Positions 1 through 10,012 are shown, counted from the stretch's first letter. The stretch: DNA of 64,000 nucleotides from Myxococcota bacterium (GCA_028285625.1 JANQOX010000022.1:1-64000), one strand, 5' to 3'. Program-made: numbers and translations. The notes: generated from the sequence alone by a model not told the origin.

Positions 1-1266
1 CTGATCACGCCGTCCCTCGACGAGATGGTCCACGTGGCCCGGGAGATGAAGCGCCGGGAGCTCGACCTGCCGCTGCTGATCGGCGGCGCCACCACCAGCA
101 AGCAGCACACGGCCGTGAAGATCGCGCCGGGCTACGAAGCGCCCACCGTACACGTGAACGACGCCTCGCGGGCCGTGGGCGTGGTTTCGGACCTGCTCGA
201 CCCCGAGCGGCGCCGGGAACTCGACCAGAGCAATCGCGACAACCAGTCGCGGCTGCGTGACCTGCACGCGGCCAAGAGCGAGAAACCCCTCCTGTCCCTG
301 GCCGAAGCCCGAAGCCGGGCACCGAAGATCGACTGGGCGAAAGAGGAAGTTCCGACGCCGTCGTTCTTCGGGCGCCGGGAGATCTCCGACCAGCCGCTGA
401 CCGAGCTGCTCGAGACGATCGACTGGACGTTCTTCTTCTCCGCGTGGGAGCTGCGGGGACGCTTCCCGGCGATCCTCGATCACCCCAAGCACGGAGCCGC
501 CGCGCGCGAGCTCTACGAGCACGGCCAGCAGCTTCTCGAGCGGATCGTCTCGGAGAAGCTCCTGGTGGCCCGGGGGGTGTACGGCTTCTGGCCCGCGGCC
601 AGCGAGGGCGACGACATCGTCCTCTACCAGGACGAGAGCCGAAGCCGCGAGGCGGTGCGTTTTCCGATGCTGCGCCAACAGCAGGGATCGGGCGATGCGC
701 CCTGCCGCAGCCTGGCCGACTTCGTCGCCCCGGCCGATTCGGGCGTGGCCGATAGCGTCGGTGCGTTCGCCGTGTCGGCGGGGTTCGGCGCGGACGCGCT
801 GGCCGAAGCCTTCGAGGCGGACCACGACGACTACCAGGCCATCCTCACCAAGGCGTTGGCCGACCGCCTCGCCGAGTCGTTCGCGGAAGCCCTGCACCGC
901 CGGGCGCGACGCGAGTGGGGCTATGGCCAGGACGAGCAGCTCAGCAACGAGGACCTGATCGCCGAGCGCTACCGAGGCATCCGTCCCGCCTTCGGCTACC
1001 CCGCGTGCCCCGACCACGCACTCAAGCCGCGCCTGTTCGACCTGCTCGACGCGCGCGCAGTGGGGATCGACCTGACCGAGAGCTTCGCCATGACGCCCGC
1101 AGCGAGCGTGAGCGGCCTGCATCTCGCGAGCCCCCATGCGCGCTACTTCAATCTCGGCCCGGTCGACCGCGAGCAGGTCGAGGACTACGCCACGCGCCTG
1201 GGCGACCCGCTGGACACCGTGGAGCGCCTGCTGGCACCGAGCCTCGCCTACGATCCGGAGGCGTGA
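1..1266 (+). CDS. metH: Methionine synthase, cobalamin-dependent, C-terminal part (5' end outside window)
   Basis: The reading frame is open from base 1 and lacks a start, so only the last 421 residues are present. They cover the end of the cobalamin-binding domain (LIGGATTSKQHTAVKIAP, then VHVNDASRAVGV) and the whole reactivation domain that binds S-adenosylmethionine; the signature RGIRPAFGYPACPDH lies near residue 325 of this fragment. The enzyme moves a methyl group from 5-methyltetrahydrofolate to homocysteine through B12 in the cytoplasm, and this domain supports reductive remethylation of oxidised cobalamin. The B12-binding His region and the substrate domains are outside the window. 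The next gene starts inside the stop region (GTGA), suggesting co-transcription. Confidence 0.96.
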   Translation: MITPSLDEMVHVAREMKRRELDLPLLIGGATTSKQHTAVKIAPGYEAPTVHVNDASRAVGVVSDLLDPERRRELDQSNRDNQSRLRDLHAAKSEKPLLSLAEARSRAPKIDWAKEEVPTPSFFGRREISDQPLTELLETIDWTFFFSAWELRGRFPAILDHPKHGAAARELYEHGQQLLERIVSEKLLVARGVYGFWPAASEGDDIVLYQDESRSREAVRFPMLRQQQGSGDAPCRSLADFVAPADSGVADSVGAFAVSAGFGADALAEAFEADHDDYQAILTKALADRLAESFAEALHRRARREWGYGQDEQLSNEDLIAERYRGIRPAFGYPACPDHALKPRLFDLLDARAVGIDLTESFAMTPAASVSGLHLASPHARYFNLGPVDREQVEDYATRLGDPLDTVERLLAPSLAYDPEA

Positions 1267-1982
1267 GCCCGCCCTCCCCGCGCCCGCCCCTCCGCGCCGT
1301 GCTGTTCGACGCCGTCGGCACGCTATTCGAGCTGCGCGAGCCGGTGGGGGAGACCTACGCGCGGTTCGCTGGCGAGCAGGGTGCCGAGATCCCGGCCTCG
1401 CGCATCGATGAGGCCTTCGGACGCGTGCTCGCGGCGGCACCCCCCAACGCCCATCCCGAGCTCGAAGCCGCCGCGCGACCCGAGGCCGAACGCGCGTGGT
1501 GGCGCCAGCGCGTGCGTGAGACCCTGCGCGCGGCCGACCAGATGGTGCGCGTCCCGGACTTCGAAGCGTACTTCGGGGCGCTCTTTGGCCACTACGCCAC
1601 CGCAGACGCCTGGGCCCTGCGGGCGGGGGTCGCTCCGGCGCTCGAAGCCCTGGCCGCGCGCAGCGTGAAGCTCGCCGTCGTCTCGAACTTCGACGCTCGC
1701 ATCGGGACCCTCCTCGCCGGCCTGGGCATCGCCGTGCACTTTCGCGCCATCGTGGGGCCGACCGAAACCGGGGTGGTGAAGCCCGACGTCCGAGCCTTCG
1801 CCCGCGCTCTCGAGGCCCTGGGCGTATCGGCCGATGCGGCCGCCTACGTGGGCGACCCGCCGGAAGCCGAGTTCCGGGCCGCGCGCAGTCTCGGCCTTCG
1901 GGTCCTCGACGCGTCGCGCCTTGCTACGCTCGAACGGGTCCCGACGCTGCTCGTCGCGGACGCGGAAGAGGAGACGGCATGA
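1263..1982 (+). CDS. HAD-superfamily hydrolase
   Basis: A 239-residue protein. The GTG start at 1263 overlaps the metH stop, which I prefer to the much longer open frame upstream because that frame lies inside metH. Motif I is LFDAVGTLF near residues 14-22: the nucleophilic Asp is present, but the second Asp of the usual DxD is Val, as in haloacid-dehalogenase-like and HDHD3-like members. Motif II is VVSNFD, and the motif III/IV region reads VVKPDVRAF followed by YVGDPPEAEF. Substrate cannot be read from sequence; a small phosphate ester or a haloacid are the known options for this fold. The loss of the second Asp argues against a classical phosphatase mechanism. Confidence 0.85.
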   Translation: MSPPSPRPPLRAVLFDAVGTLFELREPVGETYARFAGEQGAEIPASRIDEAFGRVLAAAPPNAHPELEAAARPEAERAWWRQRVRETLRAADQMVRVPDFEAYFGALFGHYATADAWALRAGVAPALEALAARSVKLAVVSNFDARIGTLLAGLGIAVHFRAIVGPTETGVVKPDVRAFARALEALGVSADAAAYVGDPPEAEFRAARSLGLRVLDASRLATLERVPTLLVADAEEETA

Positions 1983-2016
1983 CGGGCGGCGTTTCGCGAG
2001 TCGAGGGAGCCAGAGC

Positions 2017-3453
2017 ATGAGCGACGAGCCCGTCGCCCTGTTCGAGCGGCGCTTCGGCATCGACGACCGGAGCCTGGAAGCCGCAATCGGCACCGCCCTC
2101 GAACGCGAGGTGGACTACGCCGACCTGTTCTTCGAGGCCTCCACCCAGGACTCGGTGGTCCTCGAAGAGGGCATCGTCAAGAGTGGCGACCGGCACCTCG
2201 TGCAGGGGGTGGGCGTCCGCGCCCTGGCGGGCGAACGCCAGGGCTACGCACACTCCGACGACGTCACCGTCGAGAGCCTGAACCTGGCGGCCACCACCGC
2301 CCGCGCCATCTGCGAACAGCCCGGCGGCGCCGGCGGCGTGGCCGTGCGCGCGACCGACCGGGATCGCGACCTCTACCCCATCGCAGAGGCCCCTACCGAC
2401 GTACCGGTCGCGGCCAAGATCGACGCCCTCTCGAACATCGACGCCTACGCCCGCAGCCACGACACGCGCGTGGTCCAGGTGATGGCGAGCCTGGTTTCGC
2501 AGCACCGTCACGTGATGATCGCCTCGAGCGAAGGGGGGCTCGTCGCCGACGTGCAGCCCCTGGTACGCATGAACGTGCAGGTGATCGCCGAGACTCCCGA
2601 AGGCCGCCGAGAGGTCGGCTTCCAGGGAGCCGGGGGTCGGTTCGCCTGGGGCACCCTGCTCGAAGGCGACGCGTGGAAGCCCGTCGTGGACGAGGCGGTG
2701 CGCCTCGCCCTGGTGAACCTCGAGGCGGTGCCCTGCCCCGCCGGCACCATGGACGTCGTGCTCGCACCCGGCTGGCCGGGCATCCTGCTTCACGAAGCCG
2801 TCGGCCACGGCCTCGAAGGCGACTTCAATCGCAAGAAGACGTCCGCCTTCGCCGGCCGCGTCGGCGAGCGGGTGGCCGCGCCCGGCGTCACCGTCGTGGA
2901 CGACGGCACGCTCGAGAAGCGCCGCGGTTCACTCAACGTCGACGACGAGGGGACGCGCACCGAGCGGACCGTCCTCATCGAAGACGGCATCCTGCGCGGC
3001 TACATGCAGGACAAGCTGAATGCGCGGCTCATGGGCGTGGAGCCCACCGGCAACGGCCGCCGTGAGAGCTACGCCCACCTGCCGCTACCGCGCATGACCA
3101 ACACGTTCATGCTCGCGGGCGAGGACGACCCGGACGAGATCCTGCGGTCGGTCGACGACGGCCTCTACGCCGTGGGCTTCGGCGGCGGCCAGGTCGACAT
3201 CACCAGTGGCAAGTTCGTGTTCTCCGCCAGCGAGGCCTACAAGATCGAGGGCGGTCGCGTGACCAGCCCGGTGAAGGGCGCGTCGCTCGTGGGCAACGGA
3301 CCGGACGTCCTGACCCGGGTGCGTCGAATCGGTCACGATCTCGAACTGGACCCCGGTGTCGGCACCTGTGGCAAGGAGGGTCAGGGGGTTCCGGTGGGCG
3401 TCGGCCAACCGACGCTGCGCATCGATGCGATCACGGTCGGAGGCACCGAGTAG
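2017..3453 (+). CDS. tldD: TldD family metalloprotease subunit
   Basis: A 478-residue protein in the usual TldD size range. The ATG at 2017 gives the expected N-terminus; the frame is open further upstream but that part is antisense-like arginine-rich sequence. The zinc-binding helix HEAVGHGLEGD is at residues 259-269 (HExxxH). In characterised systems TldD carries the metal and forms a heterodimer with TldE (PmbA), which threads unfolded peptides into a narrow tunnel; known clients include the CcdA antitoxin and RiPP precursors. The following gene is the TldE partner and its GTG start overlaps this stop, so the two are translationally coupled. No RiPP precursor is visible next to the pair. 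Confidence 0.95.
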   Translation: MSDEPVALFERRFGIDDRSLEAAIGTALEREVDYADLFFEASTQDSVVLEEGIVKSGDRHLVQGVGVRALAGERQGYAHSDDVTVESLNLAATTARAICEQPGGAGGVAVRATDRDRDLYPIAEAPTDVPVAAKIDALSNIDAYARSHDTRVVQVMASLVSQHRHVMIASSEGGLVADVQPLVRMNVQVIAETPEGRREVGFQGAGGRFAWGTLLEGDAWKPVVDEAVRLALVNLEAVPCPAGTMDVVLAPGWPGILLHEAVGHGLEGDFNRKKTSAFAGRVGERVAAPGVTVVDDGTLEKRRGSLNVDDEGTRTERTVLIEDGILRGYMQDKLNARLMGVEPTGNGRRESYAHLPLPRMTNTFMLAGEDDPDEILRSVDDGLYAVGFGGGQVDITSGKFVFSASEAYKIEGGRVTSPVKGASLVGNGPDVLTRVRRIGHDLELDPGVGTCGKEGQGVPVGVGQPTLRIDAITVGGTE

Positions 3454-4835
3454 TGGGTGCTGCAAGCACACCGGGGACCGCCGAACCGGGCACGGAACTG
3501 CTCATCGATGCCCTCGCCCGGGCGACCGAACGGGGCGCCCACGCCGGAGACGCCCTCCTGGCCAGCAGTCGCAGCGTCGAGACGCGCGTGCGCGGCGACG
3601 AGATCGACTTCGTGAAGCAGTCGGGAGAGCGGACCCTGGGCCTGCGCCTGTTCGTGCGCAGCGAGGGCGGCCTGAGTTCGGCCATCACCTCCACCAGCGA
3701 CCTCTCCGAGGGCGCCGTCGACCGCCTCGTCACCGACACCGTCGCCCTGGCCCGCGCGACCGCTCCGGATCCGGCCGCCGGCCTGCCCGATGGGGGATTC
3801 GCGGCGGACGCGCCCGAACTCGACCTGATCGACCCCGACGACCTGGGCGTCGGGGTCGAAGAACGCATCGCGTGGGGCCGCGAGGCCGAACGCGCCGCCC
3901 GTTCCGCAGACCCGCGCATCACCAACAGCGAGGGCTCCGATGCGAGCTCGCACTTCGGCCAGACCGCCTACGCGAATACGGCCGGCTTCACCGGAAGCTA
4001 CCAGTCGGCAAGCCACGCCCTGTACGCATCGCCCGTGGCCGGCGAGCACGGGAGCATGCAGACGGACGTCTGGGCGACGACCGGCAGGCGCCTCGGCGAC
4101 CTCGAGCCCCCGGCGGAGGTCGGGCGCCGCGCGGCGGAGCGGGCCGTGGCCATGCTCGGCGCGAAGCGCGTGCCCACCTGCGAGGTGCCGGTGGTCTTCG
4201 ACGCGACCACCGCCCGGAGCCTGCTCGCGAACCTCGCGGCATGCCTGTCGGGCTATGCGGTCTACCGCGGCGGCTCCTTCTTGAAGGACCGCATGGGCGA
4301 AGCGATCGCGAGCAGCGCCGTCACCATCGTCGACGACGGGCGCCTGCAGGGCGGGCTCGGCAGCCGACCCTTCGACGGCGAAGGCCTTCCGACCCGACGC
4401 ACCGTCGTCGTCGAGAAGGGGCGCCTGCGCTCGTGGCTGCTCGACGGCTACTCGGCGCGCAAGCTCGGACTCGCTTCCACCGGCAACGCGTCCCGCGGCG
4501 CGGGGAGCGCGCCTTCGGTCGGCCCCACCAACCTGTGGATCGAACCCGGGACCGCCAGCGAGGCCGAGATCGTGGCCGACACCGGGCGCGGCCTGCTGGT
4601 GACGGGCCTGTTCGGGCATGGCTTCAACCCGGTGACGGGCGACTTCTCCCGCGGCGCGCGGGGCCGCTGGATCGAGAACGGCGAGCCCACCCATGCGGTC
4701 GAGGAGATCACCGTCGCCGGCAACCTGCTCGACATCCTCCAGCACATCGATGCGATCGGAAGCGAACTGCTCTGGCTCGGTCGCATCTCCGCGCCGCCCC
4801 TCCGCGTGGCACGCATGACCGTGGCGGGTGCCTGA
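3453..4835 (+). CDS. tldE: TldE/PmbA family subunit
   Basis: A 460-residue protein starting with GTG at 3453, one base inside the tldD stop codon. It has the overall TldD/PmbA fold (for example EIDFVKQSGERTLGLRLFV near residue 50 and GHGFNPVTGDFSRGARG near residue 388) but no HExxxH metal site, as expected of the non-catalytic TldE subunit. It should form the obligate cytoplasmic heterodimer with TldD. The C-terminal stretch ending in LRVARMTVAGA is typical of the family. The next gene follows after 3 bases, so the pair heads a four-gene run with a metallo-beta-lactamase-fold enzyme and a HEAT-repeat protein. Confidence 0.94.
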   Translation: MGAASTPGTAEPGTELLIDALARATERGAHAGDALLASSRSVETRVRGDEIDFVKQSGERTLGLRLFVRSEGGLSSAITSTSDLSEGAVDRLVTDTVALARATAPDPAAGLPDGGFAADAPELDLIDPDDLGVGVEERIAWGREAERAARSADPRITNSEGSDASSHFGQTAYANTAGFTGSYQSASHALYASPVAGEHGSMQTDVWATTGRRLGDLEPPAEVGRRAAERAVAMLGAKRVPTCEVPVVFDATTARSLLANLAACLSGYAVYRGGSFLKDRMGEAIASSAVTIVDDGRLQGGLGSRPFDGEGLPTRRTVVVEKGRLRSWLLDGYSARKLGLASTGNASRGAGSAPSVGPTNLWIEPGTASEAEIVADTGRGLLVTGLFGHGFNPVTGDFSRGARGRWIENGEPTHAVEEITVAGNLLDILQHIDAIGSELLWLGRISAPPLRVARMTVAGA

Positions 4836-4838
4836 GCC

Positions 4839-5702
4839 ATGGGCGCACCCATCCTCGACGGCACCACGCTCCCCGACGTGGCCCAGTGGTCCGACCGCGT
4901 CGCCGTCGCGCTCGGGCAGAACCCCAGCGCGTTCACGGGCCCTGGGACCAACACCTACCTCGTGGGCACCGGACCGCGACGCATCCTGCTCGACCCGGGC
5001 CAGGGCGTCCCGGAGTACCTGCCGGTGCTCGAACGCGCCATGGAGCAAGCCGGCTGCGAGGGGTTCCAGGAGATCGTGCTCACCCACGGGCACCCCGATC
5101 ACATCGGCGGCGTCGACTCGGTACTGGCCCGATTCGGCCCGCTCCGCGTCTCGAAGCTGCCGTGGCCCGACTTCGACGGCGCGACCGGCAGCGCGCTGAC
5201 CCCGCTCGCGGACGGCGACGTCGTCGGGACCGAGGGCGCCACACTGCGCGCGCTGCACACGCCCGGGCACTCCCCCGACCACCTCTGCTTCGTCCTGGAA
5301 GAAGAGCGCGCGATGTTCTCGGGGGACAACGTCCTGGGCGTGGGCACCACCGTGATCCCGGCCGAGAGCGGCAGCCTGTCCGACTACCTGGCGTCCCTCG
5401 CACGCATGCGCGGCGAGTCGCCCACGTGCATCTATCCCGCCCACGGACCCAAGATCGAAGACGGCGTGGCCAAGATCGACGAGTACGTCACACATCGCCG
5501 CGAGCGCGAGTCGCAGATCCTCGCCGTGCTCGCCGAGGGGCCGCGCACCGTCATGGAGATCGTCCGGGTGGTCTACGCGGCGTACCCCGTGAAGCTGCAC
5601 CCTGCCGCAGCCCAGTCCGTGACGCAGCACCTGCGCGCACTCGAAGATGCGGGCCGTGCGCGTTCCGACGCCGGCGACGAGCCCACCTGGAGCCTGTCAT
5701 GA
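4839..5702 (+). CDS. Metallo-beta-lactamase-fold hydrolase, LACTB2-like
   Basis: A 287-residue protein with ATG three bases after tldE. The metal motif LTHGHPDHIGG is at residues 81-91 (HxHxDH), followed by HTPGHSPDH near residue 143 and the Asp-containing FSGDNVLG segment. After the catalytic domain there is a C-terminal winged-helix-like segment (about residues 225-287), the architecture of LACTB2/hydroxyacylglutathione-hydrolase relatives. LACTB2 itself is an RNase; other relatives are thioesterases, so the substrate is open. Its stop overlaps the start of the HEAT gene (ATGA), indicating coupled translation with the tldDE run. Confidence 0.9.
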   Translation: MGAPILDGTTLPDVAQWSDRVAVALGQNPSAFTGPGTNTYLVGTGPRRILLDPGQGVPEYLPVLERAMEQAGCEGFQEIVLTHGHPDHIGGVDSVLARFGPLRVSKLPWPDFDGATGSALTPLADGDVVGTEGATLRALHTPGHSPDHLCFVLEEERAMFSGDNVLGVGTTVIPAESGSLSDYLASLARMRGESPTCIYPAHGPKIEDGVAKIDEYVTHRRERESQILAVLAEGPRTVMEIVRVVYAAYPVKLHPAAAQSVTQHLRALEDAGRARSDAGDEPTWSLS

Positions 5703-6526
5703 CCCACCCGATCCTCGAGCGCCTCCAGGACCCGGCGCCCGACGTGCGCCGGGCCGCCTGTGTCGATGCGGCCAAGGACCCCTCGGCCACGCTGCTGGTC
5801 GATGCGTTGGCGGAGACGCTGGGAGACCCCGCCAAGGCGGTGGTCCGCGCGGCCTCCGATGCATTGGTCGCCATCTCGGAACGCTCTTCGGGGTCCGAGA
5901 ACCCCGTCCTGCCCGCGCTGCGCACGGCGCTCCATGGCACCGAACCCATGCGCCGCTGGGGGGCGGCCTTCACGATTGCGCGGCTCGAGCCGCCGACCCC
6001 GCGCCTGCTGCCCGCGCTGGTCGAAGCGCTGGGAAGCACCGACGGTGACGTGCGCTGGGCCGCGACGAGACTGATCGTCGACACCGGGCGCCTGCACGGC
6101 GAAGTGCTTCCGCTGCTGGTGGGCCTCGTACGCACCGGCGAGCACGCGATCGTGCGGCGGATGGCGACCTTCGCCCTGCGCGAACTCGCCCCCGACCGCG
6201 CCGAAGCCGCCCTCGTCCTGCTCGAGGCGACCCGCGACACCGACCAGCACGTGCGGCGCGCAGCCTTCACGGCCATGGCGTCGTTGGTGGAGCCCTCGCC
6301 CGAGGTCGGTGACCGGCTGCTCGAAACGCTCCGGTCGGACCCGGACACCGCCAGTCGCAGGCTCGCCGCCCTGGCGCTGGGCGAACTCGGTGCGGCCGAC
6401 CCCCGCGTCGTCCCCGCGGACACGCGGGAAGCGCTGGAGGCGGCGGGTGGCCAGTCGGAAGACCCCGACCTGCGGCGCGCGGTCTCACGCGCCCTCGACC
6501 GGCTCGGCGAGCGCCAGCCCGAATGA
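5699..6526 (+). CDS. HEAT-repeat protein
   Basis: A 275-residue protein whose ATG overlaps the preceding stop. It consists almost wholly of helical pairs with the HEAT/PBS-lyase pattern, such as DPAPDVRRAACVDAAKD, DGDVRWAATRLI and DQHVRRAAFTAMASL, spaced about 30-35 residues apart. No signal peptide, membrane span or catalytic motif is visible, so it is probably a cytoplasmic scaffold or adaptor. Its coupling to tldD, tldE and the metallo-hydrolase suggests, but does not show, that it serves the same process. Phycocyanobilin-lyase relatives share the repeat, but nothing here supports that activity. Confidence 0.85.
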   Translation: MTHPILERLQDPAPDVRRAACVDAAKDPSATLLVDALAETLGDPAKAVVRAASDALVAISERSSGSENPVLPALRTALHGTEPMRRWGAAFTIARLEPPTPRLLPALVEALGSTDGDVRWAATRLIVDTGRLHGEVLPLLVGLVRTGEHAIVRRMATFALRELAPDRAEAALVLLEATRDTDQHVRRAAFTAMASLVEPSPEVGDRLLETLRSDPDTASRRLAALALGELGAADPRVVPADTREALEAAGGQSEDPDLRRAVSRALDRLGERQPE

Positions 6527-6575
6527 CGGCTCGCGAGCGACCGATGTCTTTGCCCCAGAACGAGAGAGGCCACCG

Positions 6576-7262
6576 ATGAGCCGCACCGTGATCGTCACCG
6601 GCGGAACCGGCGCGCTCGGAACGCGAGTCGTGGATGCCTTCCTCGAAGCTGGCGACCGCGTGGTCGTGCCGTGGATCGTGCCGAAGGAACGCGAGCGGCT
6701 CCTGGCCCACGCGGGTTCGGCCGTCGAGGCAGGCCGGCTCGAACTGGTGGAGGCGGACGTCGCCGAGGGTTCCGGGGCCGAAGCCGTGGCCGCGGCCGCG
6801 GGCGAAGCCCGCGTGCTGATCAACGGCGTGGGCGGCTTCGGCGGCGGCACGGCCGTCGACGAGACGGACCTCGAACTCTGGGACCGCATGTTCCGCATGA
6901 ACGTGCGCACGGCCGTGGCCATGTGCCGCGCCGTGGTGCCCGGCATGCGCGCGCGCGGCGCGGGCTCGATCGTGAACGTCGCCTCCCAGGCCGCACCCGG
7001 CCGCCCGCCGGGCCTCGCGGCCTACGCCGCGTCGAAGGACGCGGTGATCGTGCTCACGGAGACCCTCCAGAAGGAGGTCGTGACGGCGGGGATCCGCGTG
7101 AATGCCGTCTCGCCGGGCACCATCGATACACCCGCCAATCGCGAAGCCATGCCCGACGCCGACCGCAGCAGCTGGACGCCGCCCGAGCGAATTGCCGGGG
7201 TGATGCGCTGGCTCGCGAGCGACGCGGCCGCCACGGTTCGCGGCGCCGTGATTCCGGTCTAG
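6576..7262 (+). CDS. Short-chain dehydrogenase/reductase
   Basis: A 228-residue Rossmann-fold oxidoreductase. The ATG at 6576 directly precedes the nucleotide-binding motif VTGGTGALG (residues 7-15). The catalytic set is present: Ser137 in VNVASQAA, and Tyr150 with Lys154 in YAASK. The internal NxG motif reads INGVGGFGG at 82-90. It should oxidise or reduce an alcohol/carbonyl with NAD(P)H; the substrate is not apparent. It lies 49 bases after the HEAT gene and 44 bases before a CoA-transferase, so it may belong with acyl-CoA metabolism. The protein is slightly shorter than the common 245-260 residues, ending just after the final beta strand. Confidence 0.9.
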   Translation: MSRTVIVTGGTGALGTRVVDAFLEAGDRVVVPWIVPKERERLLAHAGSAVEAGRLELVEADVAEGSGAEAVAAAAGEARVLINGVGGFGGGTAVDETDLELWDRMFRMNVRTAVAMCRAVVPGMRARGAGSIVNVASQAAPGRPPGLAAYAASKDAVIVLTETLQKEVVTAGIRVNAVSPGTIDTPANREAMPDADRSSWTPPERIAGVMRWLASDAAATVRGAVIPV

Positions 7263-7306
7263 GGGCGGCGGTAAGGCGCGCCCCGCGTCCCTCCGACACG
7301 ACCTCC

Positions 7307-8566
7307 ATGCGCAAGAGCGAGTTCTACCGCGAGGCCCGGGGCGACGTGGACGGCCCCCTGCACGGCCTGCGGGTGGTCGAGCTCACCACCACCTGGGCCG
7401 GCCCCATGTGCGGCTGCATCCTCGCCGACCTGGGGGCCGACGTCGTGAAGGTCGAGCCGCCCGGGGGCGAAGTCGCGCGGCGCGCCCCGCCCCTGCTGCC
7501 GGACGGCGCACTCTCGTTCATGCAGATCACCGTGAACCGGAACAAACGCAGCCTGTGCCTCGACCTGCGCAAGCCGGCCGGTCGCGAGATCCTGCTGCGC
7601 CTGGTCTCGAGCAGCGACCTCGTCATCGAGAACTTCCGACCCGGCACCCTCGACCGATGGGGCCTGGGCTGGCGCGACCTGCGGGCCATGAAGCAGGACC
7701 TGGTACTCGTCTCCATCAGCGGGTTCGGCCAGTTCGGCCCCCAGTCCGACCGGGCGGGCTACGACCCCCTGGCCCAGGCCGCCAGCGGCTTCCTTTCGCT
7801 GAACGGCGACCCCGAGGGCGAACCCGTGAAGGCGCCCACCTTTCTAGGGGACGACCTCGCCGGCCTGCATGCAGCGGTGTCCGCGCTGGCCGCCCTCGCC
7901 CATCGCGACCGCACCGGCGAAGGGCAGCACGTGGACGTGGCACTCCTCGACACCATGCTCTTCCAGACGCCGGGCTACCTCACCCTCGGCGCACTGGGCG
8001 TGGACCTGCCGCGGCTCGGCAACCAGTTTCGGATCGCCGCTCCGGCCGGCACCTATGCGTGCCGCGACGGGCGCGTGATGGCCGGCGTCCTGATCGACTC
8101 CCACTGGCGACGCCTTGCTGCGCTGCTCGATCGGCCCGAGCTCGGGGACGACCCCGACTTCGCCACGACGCCCGCACGGATCGCCCGGCGCGAGCAGGTC
8201 GACGCACTGCTCGGAGGCTTCCTCGCCACGCGAAGCGTGGCCGAGGCCGAGGAGGCCTTCGCCACCGAAGGCCTGCCGCTGGCTCCCGTGCGCACCTACG
8301 CAGAGGCTGCGGCCACGGCCCACGTCGAAGAGCGGGAGATGCTTCAGCGCGTCGCCGTCGAGGGCGTGGCGGGGGTGCCGATCGCGGGGCCTGCGGCCAA
8401 GTTCTCCCGAACCCCCACCGCCGTCCGCGAAGGTGCCCCGGCCCTGGGCGCCCACACCGACGCGATCCTGGAAGCGCTGGGGATCGACGCGTCGGCACGC
8501 GACCAGCTTCGGGCCGAGGGCGTGATCGAAACGCGGCCGCCCGCATCGCGAAAGCCGACCCGCTAG
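7307..8566 (+). CDS. CoA-transferase family III (CaiB/BaiF/Frc type)
   Basis: A 419-residue protein. The ATG at 7307 gives the family N-terminus [18 protein letters not shown], and the open frame upstream overlaps the SDR gene. Family features seen are the early [16 protein letters not shown] (CoA-binding), [28 protein letters not shown] and the catalytic Asp in [12 protein letters not shown] near residue 212. Members move CoA between carboxylates, or act as racemases (AMACR). The complete presence of the transferase motifs favours CoA transfer; the acid is unknown. Its stop overlaps by three bases with the stop of fumC on the other strand. Confidence 0.9.
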   Translation: MRKSEFYREARGDVDGPLHGLRVVELTTTWAGPMCGCILADLGADVVKVEPPGGEVARRAPPLLPDGALSFMQITVNRNKRSLCLDLRKPAGREILLRLVSSSDLVIENFRPGTLDRWGLGWRDLRAMKQDLVLVSISGFGQFGPQSDRAGYDPLAQAASGFLSLNGDPEGEPVKAPTFLGDDLAGLHAAVSALAALAHRDRTGEGQHVDVALLDTMLFQTPGYLTLGALGVDLPRLGNQFRIAAPAGTYACRDGRVMAGVLIDSHWRRLAALLDRPELGDDPDFATTPARIARREQVDALLGGFLATRSVAEAEEAFATEGLPLAPVRTYAEAAATAHVEEREMLQRVAVEGVAGVPIAGPAAKFSRTPTAVREGAPALGAHTDAILEALGIDASARDQLRAEGVIETRPPASRKPTR

Positions 8567-9915
8567 CGCGATCCGAGCTGCGACGCGGGGTCGAGCAGCC
8601 GACCCAGCTCTGTGGCGTCGAGTCCACTGCGGGCCAGCGCCACCTCGCGCAGCGGGCGACCCGTGGCGGCGGCCTCCTTGGCGATCGCGGCGGCCAGGTC
8701 GTATCCCACCGCGGGCACCAGGGCCGTCACGCCCAGCAGGCTCGCCTCCAGCAGTGCGGAACATCGCTCGGCATCGACCTCGATCCCCGCGATGCAGCGA
8801 TCCGCGAACAGCCGCGACGCGTTCGCGAGCAGCGCGATCGACTCGAGCAGATTGCGGGCGATCACCGGAATCGTGGCGCAGAGTTCGAGCTGGCCGCCGC
8901 CGACCGCAGCGGCGACGGCCGCGTCGTTGCCGATCACCTGCATGGCCACCTGCGCCACCGACTCGCAGATCACGGGGTTCACCTTGGCCGGCATGATCGA
9001 AGACCCCGGCTGCACTGCGGGCAGACGCAGCTCGGCGATCCCGGTATGGGGGCCGGATGCCAGGAGCCGGAGATCCCCGGCGATCTTGAGCAGGGAGGTC
9101 GCCACACCGCGAAGCGCCGCGCTGGCGTGCAGCGCGGCATCGCGCGCACCCTGGGCCTCGAAGGGATCCTCGGCGCGCTTGAAGGGCAAGCCGGTCTCCT
9201 GGGCCAGCAGGCTGGGGACGCGCTCTCCGAACCCGGCGGCCGCAGCCAAACGGGTGCCGACGGCCGTACCCCCGATCGCGAGCTCCGCGAGCCCGTCGGC
9301 CGTGGCCGCAACCCGCGCGCGACCCAGCTCGACCTGGCGGGCCCAGCCCGAGAACTCGTGGCGCAACCTCACCGGGGTCGCGTCCATGAGGTGGGTCCGG
9401 CCCGGCTTGATCACGGCGCCGATCTCCTTGCCGCGCGTTCGCAACGCGCTGGCCAGCATGTCGAGCGACGGCAGCAGTCGTTCGTGGATCTCCGAGAGTG
9501 CCGCGACGTGGAGGGCCGTGGGCATCACGTCATTGGACGACTGGCCACGGTTCACGTCGTCGTTCGGGTGGAGATCACCGGCCGCTCGGTGGGCGATGAC
9601 CTCGTTCGCGTTCATGTTCGTGGACGTCCCCGACCCCGTCTGGAACACGTCCACCGGGAACGCATCGAGTGCATCTTCGGCGAGCAGCGCGCGAGCGGCG
9701 GCTTCGATCGCGCCGGCCGCGGGCTCGGAGAGTTCGCCGAGCTCGCCGTTGGCGCGTGCCGCGCAGGCCTTGATGCGCAGCAGCCCTCGGAGCAAGGGCG
9801 CAGGCATGGGCTGGCCACTCACCGGGAAGTTCCCGACGGCGCGCTGGGTGGCCGCGCCCCAGGGCACATCATCGGGAATCTCGACCTCTCCCAACGCGTC
9901 GCGTTCGATCCGCAT
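8563..9915 (-). CDS. fumC: Fumarate hydratase class II
   Basis: A 450-residue protein of the fumarase/aspartase superfamily. The ATG at 9915 gives the normal start ([20 protein letters not shown]); the longer open frame runs into rubrerythrin. Seen are [20 protein letters not shown] (91-110), RTHLMDATP with the catalytic His at 174, and the signature [11 protein letters not shown] at 304-314 carrying the catalytic Ser loop. It interconverts fumarate and malate in the TCA cycle. FumC is slightly shorter than the usual 460-465 residues. Aspartase is the alternative, but the [11 protein letters not shown] and [11 protein letters not shown] segments match fumarase best. It is divergent from rubrerythrin, 97 bases away. 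Confidence 0.93.
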   Translation of the reverse strand: MRIERDALGEVEIPDDVPWGAATQRAVGNFPVSGQPMPAPLLRGLLRIKACAARANGELGELSEPAAGAIEAAARALLAEDALDAFPVDVFQTGSGTSTNMNANEVIAHRAAGDLHPNDDVNRGQSSNDVMPTALHVAALSEIHERLLPSLDMLASALRTRGKEIGAVIKPGRTHLMDATPVRLRHEFSGWARQVELGRARVAATADGLAELAIGGTAVGTRLAAAAGFGERVPSLLAQETGLPFKRAEDPFEAQGARDAALHASAALRGVATSLLKIAGDLRLLASGPHTGIAELRLPAVQPGSSIMPAKVNPVICESVAQVAMQVIGNDAAVAAAVGGGQLELCATIPVIARNLLESIALLANASRLFADRCIAGIEVDAERCSALLEASLLGVTALVPAVGYDLAAAIAKEAAATGRPLREVALARSGLDATELGRLLDPASQLGSR

Positions 9916-9947
9916 CGCCCCTCCTCGCCGCGCCGCGCGCCCCGAGA

Positions 9948-9977
9948 CTGGCCCGGGCCGCGGGCGCCGTCTAGAAT
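9948..9977 (+). promoter_or_regulatory. Candidate promoter for rubrerythrin
   Basis: TAGAAT at 9972-9977 fits a -10 box, with a poor -35 candidate CTGGCC at 9948-9953 and an 18-base spacer. It would start transcription near 9984 and give a 29-base leader with a strong ribosome site (AGGAGG) before the ATG at 10013. The hexamer matches the TAGNNT pattern seen at other starts in this window. Confidence 0.45.
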
Positions 9978-10012
9978 CCGCTACCCACGAGAAACGGGAA
10001 GCAGGAGGGAAG

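Noticed and set aside
1263-1982. HAD gene as a pseudogene because of the missing second Asp
   Set aside because: DxV/DxY forms of motif I are normal in the haloacid-dehalogenase and HDHD3 groups, and the other motifs are intact.
3356-5698. Upstream extension of the HEAT gene reading frame
   Set aside because: The extension overlaps tldE and the metallo-hydrolase and is Arg-rich; the ATG at 5699 overlaps the previous stop and gives clean HEAT repeats.
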